From the NCBI RefSeq assembly GCF_022179065.1, contig NZ_BPQD01000027.1, forward strand, positions 1 through 33,515: a stretch of DNA of 33,515 nt, written 5' to 3'. Below are positions 21,377 through 27,697 of this stretch, one piece after another; within the stretch, counting starts at the first letter, position 1, and each line of letters begins with the position of its first letter. This DNA is from Methylobacterium adhaesivum. GTDB lineage: Bacteria; Pseudomonadota; Alphaproteobacteria; Rhizobiales; Beijerinckiaceae. The notes beneath the pieces are model-generated. The model did no database searches. It saw nothing but the letters and a program-made list of their open reading frames with translations, and had not been told where the DNA came from. The position numbers and the translations under genes are program-made.

Positions 21377-22837
21377 GTGACGGTGGGCGTCGACAGGCAC
21401 GAGCTTCGGCAGATCATCGCCGGCCTCAGCGAGGGGGTGATCCTGGTCGAGCCCGATCAGACCATCGCCTACGCGAACGCGGCGGCGCTCGCCATGCACG
21501 GCGCGGAGGACCTCGACGAACTCGGGCACACCGTGGACGCCTATCGCGAGCGTTTCGCCCTGCGCTATCGCAACAACCGTGCGCCCAATCAGTATCCCAT
21601 CGAGCGGGTCGTCTCCGGCGAAAGCTTTCACGACGTCGTCGTCGAGGTGAAGCGCACCGACAAGCCGGACGTCGCCTTCGTTCATTCCCTGCGCAGCCTT
21701 GTCGCGACGGACCGGGACGGCAGCCCGAGCTGCCTCGCCCTGATCCTCAAGGACGTCTCGGAGCAGTTCGAGGCCGAGGAGCGGTTCGAGAAGACCTTTA
21801 ACGCCAATCCGGCCCCGGCCGTCATCAGCCGGCTGTCAGACCTGCGTCACGTCAAGGTCAACCTCGGCTTCCTGGAGATGACCGGTTACACGCGCGACGC
21901 CGTCATCGGCCGCAGCGTCTACGAGGTCGACGTCCTGGCCGGCGCCCGCAGCCGGGATCTCGCCATCGCCCGGCTCAACGCGGGCGGCACCATCCCGCAG
22001 ATGGAGGCCTGCCTCGACCTGCCCAACGGCGACACCCGCTTCGTCATCGTCGCCGGCCAGCCGATCGAGCTCGGCGACGAGCCCTGCATGCTGTTCACCT
22101 TCGCGGACCTCGAGTTGCGCCGCAAGGCCGAGACGGCCCTGCGCCAGAGCGAGGAACGCTTCGCCAAGGCGTTCCGGCTGACCCCCGTGCCGACGGTGCT
22201 GGCCCGGGCCGACACCTTCACGCTCACCGCCGTCAACGAGGCGTTCGGCCGGGTCTTCGGGTATTCCACCGAGCGGATCGCGGGACGCTCGCCCGACGAT
22301 TTCGGCCTCTGGGTGCACGAGGCCGCCCGGACCCGGTTCGAGACGGCCGTGGCGCGCACGGGCTACGTGCTCGGCCTCGAGGTCTGCCTGCGCCACGAGG
22401 ACGGCACCAACCTCGATTGCCTCGTCTCCGCCGAGCGCGTGGAGATCGGGGACGAGACCTTCGCGCTCCTCGTCCTGCAGGACATCACCGAGCGCAAGCG
22501 TTCGGAGCGCGACCTGTTCGAGGCCATCGAGACCGTGATGGCCGACACCTCGTGGTTCAGCCGGGGCCTCATCGAAAAGCTCGCCAACCTGCGCCAGCCC
22601 GGCGGCGATCACGCCGAGAGCCACGCACCCAGCATGACGGTGCGGGAGCGTCAGATCCTCGACCTGATCTGTTCGGGCCTCGGCGACGAGGCCATCGCCC
22701 TACGCCTCGGCCTGTCGCGCAACACCGTCCGCAACCATGCCGCGGCCCTCTACCGCAAGCTCGACGTCCACAAGCGCTCGGAGGCCATCGTCTGGGGGCG
22801 CAACAACGGATTCCCGCTCACGAAGTCTGGATTATAA
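21377..22837 (+). CDS. three-PAS LuxR-type transcriptional regulator
   Basis: The 486-residue protein has three PAS domains, at about residues 8-125, 135-250 and 258-378. A LuxR-type HTH follows at about 417-478 (MTVRERQILDLICSGLGDEAIALRLGLSRNTVRNHAAALYRKLDV), which includes the conserved T-x-R-E and T-V-R-N-H features. There is no kinase or receiver domain, so the PAS domains would sense a small ligand, redox state or protein partner directly. It is probably cytoplasmic and dimeric. The GTG at 21377 has GGGAGA 10-16 bases upstream; a GTG two codons later is possible. It precedes the CsbD cluster and may control it. Confidence 0.88.
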   Translation: MTVGVDRHELRQIIAGLSEGVILVEPDQTIAYANAAALAMHGAEDLDELGHTVDAYRERFALRYRNNRAPNQYPIERVVSGESFHDVVVEVKRTDKPDVAFVHSLRSLVATDRDGSPSCLALILKDVSEQFEAEERFEKTFNANPAPAVISRLSDLRHVKVNLGFLEMTGYTRDAVIGRSVYEVDVLAGARSRDLAIARLNAGGTIPQMEACLDLPNGDTRFVIVAGQPIELGDEPCMLFTFADLELRRKAETALRQSEERFAKAFRLTPVPTVLARADTFTLTAVNEAFGRVFGYSTERIAGRSPDDFGLWVHEAARTRFETAVARTGYVLGLEVCLRHEDGTNLDCLVSAERVEIGDETFALLVLQDITERKRSERDLFEAIETVMADTSWFSRGLIEKLANLRQPGGDHAESHAPSMTVRERQILDLICSGLGDEAIALRLGLSRNTVRNHAAALYRKLDVHKRSEAIVWGRNNGFPLTKSGL

Positions 22838-22932
22838 AAACTATCCTACCAGTACTTTTGTACCATTGATGATCCGGAATCCTCTCCCATCTCACAAACG
22901 ATCATGGCCCACCTCGATTTCCGAAAGTCCTC

Positions 22933-23094
22933 ATGAGCACGCAGAAGACTTCCCCCGACTCCGACAAGCTCAAGGGCTCCGTGAAGGAAGCCATCGGCAA
23001 GCTGATCGGCGACGGGAAAGTCGAGACCGAGGGCCGAGATCAACGGAAATCATCGAAGTCCGACGTGTCGCCGAAGACCACGCCGAACTCTTAG
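22933..23094 (+). CDS. short CsbD-like stress protein
   Basis: The 53-residue protein contains SDKLKGSVKEAIGKLIGDGKVETEGRDQ, the first half of a CsbD domain (K-x-K-G-x-x-K-E-x-x-G-K-L-x-G-D). The tail is Ser/Lys-rich and lacks the second half, so it is shorter than usual (about 60-70 residues) and may be truncated. CsbD proteins are small, very hydrophilic stress proteins of unknown biochemical role. The ATG at 22933 has only weak upstream purines. The preceding 95 bp are A+T-rich relative to the window, consistent with a promoter. Confidence 0.7.
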   Translation: MSTQKTSPDSDKLKGSVKEAIGKLIGDGKVETEGRDQRKSSKSDVSPKTTPNS

Positions 23095-23142
23095 CGTCGA
23101 CGACACGTCGCACCACACCAACCTCAACAACGGAGAAGCAGA

Positions 23143-23646
23143 ATGGTCGATACGAACCGCATCACGGGGGCCGCGCGCGAGATCGGCGGCAAGGTGCAGA
23201 GCGCTCTAGGCGATCTGACGGGCTCGAAGCACGACTCGGTTGAGGGCCGGGCGCGCGAAGCCCAGGGCGCCGCCGAGAACCTCTACGGGCAGGCGAAGGA
23301 CACGGTGCACGATGCCGCCGACCGGGTCGCACAGACCGCGCGCGACGTCGGCGGAAAGGTCCGCGACGCCGTGGACGATCTCGGCAGCTCGAACGAGGTC
23401 GGCGAGCGAGCCCGCCAGACCCGGGACGCGGCAGAGGACTATTACAGCCGGGCCGAGCGCTCCGTGCGGCACGCTGCCGACGCGGTCTACGACAGCGCCG
23501 AGGACGCCTACGAGAACGGCGGCCGCTACCTCCGCCAGGGCGGCCGCGACGTGTCCCACCGCGTCGGCGAGCATCCCATCGCCGCCCTGCTGATCGCCGG
23601 CCTCCTCGGCTACGGCGTCGGCCTGCTCATCCACGGGCGCGACTGA
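23143..23646 (+). CDS. helical stress protein with CsbD-like N-terminus and C-terminal TM
   Basis: The 167-residue protein begins with a CsbD-like segment (ITGAAREIGGKVQSALGDLTGSKHDSVEGRAREAQG). It continues as a long alanine-rich amphipathic helix with repeated heptads, and ends with one hydrophobic helix (residues about 146-163, IAALLIAGLLGYGVGLLI) and a short basic tail. The C-terminal half resembles DUF883/ElaB-type proteins, which anchor to the inner membrane and in ElaB can bind ribosomes. GGAG is nine to twelve bases before the ATG. It sits with other CsbD/DUF883-like genes in one cluster; a role in osmotic or general stress is inference. Confidence 0.8.
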   Translation: MVDTNRITGAAREIGGKVQSALGDLTGSKHDSVEGRAREAQGAAENLYGQAKDTVHDAADRVAQTARDVGGKVRDAVDDLGSSNEVGERARQTRDAAEDYYSRAERSVRHAADAVYDSAEDAYENGGRYLRQGGRDVSHRVGEHPIAALLIAGLLGYGVGLLIHGRD

Positions 23647-23818
23647 GGATCTGTCGCGAACCTCCCGCCGCGCCGCCGTGTCGGCAGCTTGAATCGGCGG
23701 CGACCGGGCGTTTCGCGAGGCACCTCAACCGCCCGCTTCGACATCCTCTTCCGACGTCTCGATTTTCCGACTTTCCGGCCGACACGACGTCTCGGCCGAT
23801 CCCCTGGAGTTCCGTCAC

Positions 23819-24727
23819 GTGTCCACTTCCCCTCTCATCGCCCCGGCCTCGGCCGACACCCGCGCCGTCCTGCTGAACCAGGTTTCGTGGGGTGCCATCT
23901 TCGCCGGTGCCGTCACGGCGCTCGTGACCCAGGTCATCCTGAACATGGTCGGCGTCGGCGTCGGCCTGTCCAGCGTCGGCACCACGGCCGCCGACAACCC
24001 GGCCGCCTCGACCCTGTCCCTCAGCGCGGGCATCTGGTTCGTCGGCTCCGGCATCGTCGCGGCGCTGGCCGGCGGCTTCATCGCCGGGCGTCTCTCGGGC
24101 AAGCCCGTCGTGGGCGCGGCAGGCCTGCACGGCCTCGTGTCCTGGGCGGTCACCACCCTCGTGGTGCTGTACCTCCTGACCTCGGCGGCCGGCGGCCTCA
24201 TCGGTGGCGCCTTCTCGGGCGTGACCAGCACGCTGGGCGGCGCCGGCTCCCTCGTCGGCGGCACCGTGCAGACGGCGGCCCAGGCCGCGGCGCCGTCCCT
24301 GTCGAAGATCTCGAACCCCCTCGACGGCATCGAGCAGTCGGTCCGCAACCAGGCCGCCGGCCAGGACCCGCAGGCCGCCAAGGACGCCGCCGTCGCCGCC
24401 ATCCGCGCCCTGTTCACGGGTGATCCGGCCCAGAAGGCCCAGGCCGAGAACCGCGCCGCCGATGCCCTGGCCAAGGCGCAGGGCATCCCGGTCGATCAGG
24501 CCAAGACCCAGATCCAGGACTACAAGAAGCAGTATGACGAGGCGGTCGCCACCGCCAAGCAGAAGGCCGAGGCCGCGGCCATCGCCACGAAGTCCGCCGC
24601 TACCCAGGGCGCCTTCTACGGCGCGCTCGCCCTCATCCTCGGCGCCCTCGCCGGGTTCTTCGGCGGCCGCCTCGGTGCCCCGAAGCCCCACACCCTCGCC
24701 GACAGCTACGACGCCCGTCGCATCTGA
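23819..24727 (+). CDS. glycine-rich multi-TM membrane protein
   Basis: The 302-residue protein has three to four hydrophobic segments in its first 150 residues (WGAIFAGAVTALVTQVILNM, AGIWFVGSGIVAALAGGFIAG, LVSWAVTTLVVLYLL, then a Gly-rich stretch). A soluble Ala/Gln/Lys-rich region with coiled-coil character follows (about 185-255), and one C-terminal Gly-rich helix (GAFYGALALILGALAGFFGGRLG). Similar proteins in Rhizobiales are sometimes annotated as PhnA-like, but I see no PhnA zinc motif. The start is a GTG at 23819 with TGGAG upstream. The 172-bp gap before it may hold a promoter, but I see no clear element. Confidence 0.7.
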   Translation: MSTSPLIAPASADTRAVLLNQVSWGAIFAGAVTALVTQVILNMVGVGVGLSSVGTTAADNPAASTLSLSAGIWFVGSGIVAALAGGFIAGRLSGKPVVGAAGLHGLVSWAVTTLVVLYLLTSAAGGLIGGAFSGVTSTLGGAGSLVGGTVQTAAQAAAPSLSKISNPLDGIEQSVRNQAAGQDPQAAKDAAVAAIRALFTGDPAQKAQAENRAADALAKAQGIPVDQAKTQIQDYKKQYDEAVATAKQKAEAAAIATKSAATQGAFYGALALILGALAGFFGGRLGAPKPHTLADSYDARRI

Positions 24728-24735
24728 ACCGATCC

Positions 24736-24760
24736 CCGGCCGGTCGCTCCGACCGGCCGG
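24736..24760. terminator. 11-bp GC-rich hairpin after the membrane-protein gene
   Basis: CCGGCCGGTCG, the loop CTC and CGACCGGCCGG form a perfect 11-bp stem starting nine bases after the stop codon. No T-run follows, so it may act as a transcription attenuator or an mRNA 3'-end stabiliser rather than a classical terminator. Confidence 0.55.
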
Positions 24761-24815
24761 TCCCACCCCTCGAGCCGATCATCCCGACCGGCCGCCACCA
24801 CATCGGGAGTCTCCC

Positions 24816-25019
24816 ATGAGCAGCACCACGGACAAACTGAAGGGCCTCGCCAACGAGGCCGTCGGCAACGTCAAGCAGGCCGCCGGCAAGGTCACGGGCA
24901 ACGACAGCCTCATGGCCGAGGGCAAGGCCCAGGAACTCAAGGGCGAGGCCCAGCGCACCGTGGGTGAAGCCAAGGACGGCGTCGCCTCCGTGGTCGACAA
25001 GGTCACCGGAAAGCACTGA
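24816..25019 (+). CDS. CsbD family stress protein
   Basis: The 67-residue protein is a full CsbD domain: TDKLKGLANEAVGNVKQAAGKVTGNDSLMAEGKAQELKGEAQRTVGEAKDGV. It is highly charged and helical, without a signal peptide. CsbD is a general-stress protein in Bacillus and is widespread in proteobacterial stress regulons; its molecular function is not known. GGGAG lies before the ATG at 24816. It follows a strong hairpin and precedes another helical stress gene by 73 bp, so these are probably separately tuned units of one cluster. Confidence 0.9.
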   Translation: MSSTTDKLKGLANEAVGNVKQAAGKVTGNDSLMAEGKAQELKGEAQRTVGEAKDGVASVVDKVTGKH

Positions 25020-25092
25020 GCCCGGAACGGCGGGATCCGCGCGAGCGGCTCTCGCCGGCCCTCGCATCGTTCCGAGAACACTGGAGAATTCC

Positions 25093-25476
25093 ATGAACCG
25101 CGATCAGTTTCAGGGCGCGTCCCGCCATCTCAAGGGCCGTGCCGAGACCGCCCTCGGCAGCCTCACGGGCGATCCGGGCCGTCAGGTGCGCGGTGCCGTG
25201 AATCAGGTGGCCGGCGGCGCGCAATACGCCTATGGCCGCGCCCGCGACCGCGCCGAGGACCTCGCGGAAGACGGCCGTCACCTCGCCCGGGCGGCGCGCA
25301 GCCGCGCCGAACACCTCCTCGACGACGGTCGCGACCTCGTCGATGACGTCCGCGCGCGCGGCACGGCCTACGGCCGCCAGGCCGTCCGCTACGCCGATGG
25401 CAACCGCGCCTCCACCCTGGTGGGCCTCGCCGCCATCGCTTTCGCGGTGGGCTGGCTCTCGCGCCCCAGCCGCTGA
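25093..25476 (+). CDS. helical stress protein with C-terminal TM (CsbD/DUF883-like)
   Basis: The 127-residue protein starts with a CsbD-like segment (RHLKGRAETALGSLTGDPGRQVRGAVNQVAG). It continues with an Arg/Asp-rich amphipathic helix and ends with one hydrophobic segment (residues about 108-122, STLVGLAAIAFAVGW), then LSRPSR. It is a smaller relative of the protein at 23143. TGGAG lies eight to twelve bases before the ATG. The downstream small ORF begins 25 bp after its stop codon. Confidence 0.75.
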   Translation: MNRDQFQGASRHLKGRAETALGSLTGDPGRQVRGAVNQVAGGAQYAYGRARDRAEDLAEDGRHLARAARSRAEHLLDDGRDLVDDVRARGTAYGRQAVRYADGNRASTLVGLAAIAFAVGWLSRPSR

Positions 25477-25500
25477 CCCCACCCTTCCGGAGAAGAACCG

Positions 25501-25605
25501 ATGATCCGCAAACTCCTCACCGCCTACCTGTTGCCCAAGGTGATCGCCCTCGTCGGGCGTCGCCTGAACGGGCGCGGCACGACCCCGGCGCGCCGCACGC
25601 GCTGA
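25501..25605 (+). CDS. very small basic protein, 34 aa
   Basis: MIRKLLTAYLLPKVIALVGRRLNGR is an amphipathic or membrane-associating helix followed by a basic tail. GGAG lies nine bases before the ATG and the gene is 25 bp downstream of the DUF883-like gene, so translation is plausible. No family is recognised. Its size makes a chance ORF possible. Confidence 0.4.
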   Translation: MIRKLLTAYLLPKVIALVGRRLNGRGTTPARRTR

Positions 25606-25676
25606 CGGACGGCCAGCAGAATAGTCCGGCACCGTGACACTCGCGGCGCACGGCAAGAGGGGGTGAACGAGAGGAC

Positions 25677-27086
25677 ATGAAGTTCGCCAGGCTGCTCCTG
25701 CGTCCGGAAATCGTGTTCCTTCTGCTCACCGTCCTCCTGGCCGCGGCGGCCGGGGCCGCCTACTGGGTGTCCCGCGCCACCGTCCTGACCGTTGCCGTCG
25801 CCCCGCGCGACGGAACGGAACCGGCCTTGATCCAGGCCTATGCCGACGCCCTCGCCCGGCGCCACAAGGAAATCCGCCTCAAGGTTCTCCTTCTGGACGA
25901 CGTGCGCGACAGCGCCGCCGCCCTGCAGGAAGGCCGGGCCGACCTCGCCGTGGTCCGGCCGGACGTCGACCTCCCCGACAACGGCCTGACCCTCGCGATC
26001 CTGCGCGACCAGGCCATGATCATCGCCTCGCCCGAGGCCTCCGGCCTGACCCGCTTTCCCGACCTCGACCGCAAGCGCCTCGCCATCCTCGCCCATCGCG
26101 ACGCCGACCAGACCCTGATCAAGGCCATGGTCGAGCATTACGGCCTGACGCTCCTCGAGAAGGACGTTCCGGGTCCCGTGCCGCCCCGGCACGTCGCCCT
26201 GGTGGAGATGGCGGAATCCGACCTCGCGGCGGCGTTCACGGCCAAACGCATCGACGCCGTGGTGTCGGTGATCGCACCGACTTCGCCCACGGCCCAGCGC
26301 ATCGTCGGCATCGTCCAGGGCATCAGCCGGAACAGGAAGGTCGCCTTCGTCGATGTCGAGAACGCCGACGCCATCGTGGCGCGCCTGCCGCGCCTCCAGT
26401 CCGTGACGATGCCGGCGGAAACCTTCGGCGGGAGCCCGAAGGTTCCGGGCGAGGACGTTCACACGGTGGGCGCCTCCTACCGCCTCATGGCCCGGACCTC
26501 CCTGTCGCGGTCCGTCGCGGCGGACGTGACCCAGCACCTGTTCGAGCTGCGCAGCGGGATGGCCAACGTCACGCCCGCCGCCGATTACATCCAGGCCCCG
26601 AAATACGAGAGCACCGCGGAGGCGACGAGCGCGCGGCTTCCCAACCATCCGGGCGCCGTCGATTTCTTCGAGCGCGAGCAGCAGGGCTTCATCGAGCGCT
26701 ACGAGACCTGGATCTACCTCGTCGCCTTCCTCGGCGGCGGCATCGGTTCGGCGGTGGCCTGGGTCGGGCAGCGCCTGTCGCGCCTGCGCCGCGAGCGCAT
26801 CGAGGAGGCGACCGACCGCCTGCTGGAAATCCGCAGGGAGGCCCAGGACAGCCCCGCCGGCCCTCACCTCGAGCGGCTGGCCCGGGAGATCGACGACCTC
26901 GCGGGCGACATCGCCCGCCACGCCTTGGAGCGGCCGACTCAGGCCAGGACCATGTCGGCGGCGGCCATCGCCATCGATGCCGCCCGCTCCACGGTCAAGC
27001 GCACCATCGCGGCGAGCCAGCATGTGTCGGACATCTCCGACCTGGCCGCGCGCACGGCATCGACGGAAGCCGCCGCGGCGGGCTGA
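25677..27086 (+). CDS. TAXI-type TRAP substrate-binding protein with two membrane anchors
   Basis: The 469-residue protein has an N-terminal hydrophobic segment (residues about 14-34), a periplasmic-binding-like region (about 36-320, including VAVAPRDGTEPALIQAYADAL, LAVVRPDVDLP and DAVVSVIAPTSP), and a second hydrophobic segment (about 342-362) followed by an Arg/Glu-rich cytoplasmic coiled coil. The binding region resembles TAXI family (TRAP-associated extracytoplasmic immunogenic) solute-binding proteins. No TRAP permease gene is nearby in the window, so it may be a membrane-bound sensor or an orphan. GAGAGGA lies just before the ATG. Confidence 0.8.
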   Translation: MKFARLLLRPEIVFLLLTVLLAAAAGAAYWVSRATVLTVAVAPRDGTEPALIQAYADALARRHKEIRLKVLLLDDVRDSAAALQEGRADLAVVRPDVDLPDNGLTLAILRDQAMIIASPEASGLTRFPDLDRKRLAILAHRDADQTLIKAMVEHYGLTLLEKDVPGPVPPRHVALVEMAESDLAAAFTAKRIDAVVSVIAPTSPTAQRIVGIVQGISRNRKVAFVDVENADAIVARLPRLQSVTMPAETFGGSPKVPGEDVHTVGASYRLMARTSLSRSVAADVTQHLFELRSGMANVTPAADYIQAPKYESTAEATSARLPNHPGAVDFFEREQQGFIERYETWIYLVAFLGGGIGSAVAWVGQRLSRLRRERIEEATDRLLEIRREAQDSPAGPHLERLAREIDDLAGDIARHALERPTQARTMSAAAIAIDAARSTVKRTIAASQHVSDISDLAARTASTEAAAAG

Positions 27087-27149
27087 CGGCGAAACCCCGG
27101 GCGGATGGCCGCCCGGACCGAGTGGCACCACAACGACGGAGAACGAACG

Positions 27150-27620
27150 ATGAGCAAGGGCTACCCTTCGATGACGGCGCTCCTGGGCCTGCTGGCCGTG
27201 GCCGGCTACCAGAACCGCGACAAGCTCGCCGAACTGCTGCAGGGCCACGGCGCCCAGTCACGGTCTCCGGTTCCGTCCATCCCGAACACCACGTCGACCC
27301 CGTCGGGGGCCGGTGGCCTCGGAAACCTCCTCAGCGGCGTCGGCACGGCCGGCATCGGCGGCCTGATCGCCAGCGGCCTGAGCGAACTCGTCGATCATTT
27401 CACCAAGGGCGGGCACGGCGAGACGGCGAATTCCTGGGTCAATCACGGCCCCAACCGCGACATTCCCGAAGCCGACCTCGAACGGGCCATCGGCTCCGAC
27501 ACCCTGGACCACCTCACGCAGCAGACGGGCTTGAGCCGCGCGGCGCTCCTGTCCCGCCTGTCCCGTGAGCTTCCCACGGCCATCGACCAGTACGCCGCCG
27601 ACGGCCGCCGTCCGGCCTGA
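27150..27620 (+). CDS. YidB/DUF937 family protein
   Basis: The 156-residue protein has a hydrophobic N-terminal helix (SMTALLGLLAVAGYQNRDKLAELLQG), a Gly/Ser/Pro linker (about 35-60), a Gly-rich segment (GGLGNLLSGVGTAGIGGLIASGLSELVDHF), then the DUF937 core WVNHGPNRDIPEADLERAIGSDTLDHLTQQTGLSRAALLSRLSRELPTAIDQ. YidB-like proteins are widespread, with no assigned activity. GGAG precedes ATG 27150. It is the last plus-strand gene before the hairpin region shared with the histidine kinase. Confidence 0.85.
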   Translation: MSKGYPSMTALLGLLAVAGYQNRDKLAELLQGHGAQSRSPVPSIPNTTSTPSGAGGLGNLLSGVGTAGIGGLIASGLSELVDHFTKGGHGETANSWVNHGPNRDIPEADLERAIGSDTLDHLTQQTGLSRAALLSRLSRELPTAIDQYAADGRRPA

Positions 27621-27638
27621 CGCCGACCGTCGATCCGG

Positions 27639-27695
27639 GCCGGCGCCCCAGCGCCGGCACCGGCGCCTCGCGCCCGCACCGGCGCTTCGCGCCGG
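27639..27695. terminator. tandem GC-rich hairpins between convergent genes
   Basis: Two perfect stems lie between the stop codons of the YidB gene and the minus-strand kinase: GCCGGCGC-CCCA-GCGCCGGC (27639-27658) and CCGGCGC-TTC-GCGCCGG (27679-27695). Related CACCGGCGC segments lie between them. Their position fits bidirectional termination, although no T-run is present. Confidence 0.6.
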
Positions 27696-27697
27696 CC

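Noticed and set aside
22866-22879. TTGATGATCCGGAA, possible FNR-type box before the first CsbD gene
   Set aside because: Only the left half matches; the right half does not resemble ATCAA.
25827-25842. CTTGATCCAGGC half box
   Set aside because: It lies within the TAXI gene, lacks the second half and has no gene start at the right distance.
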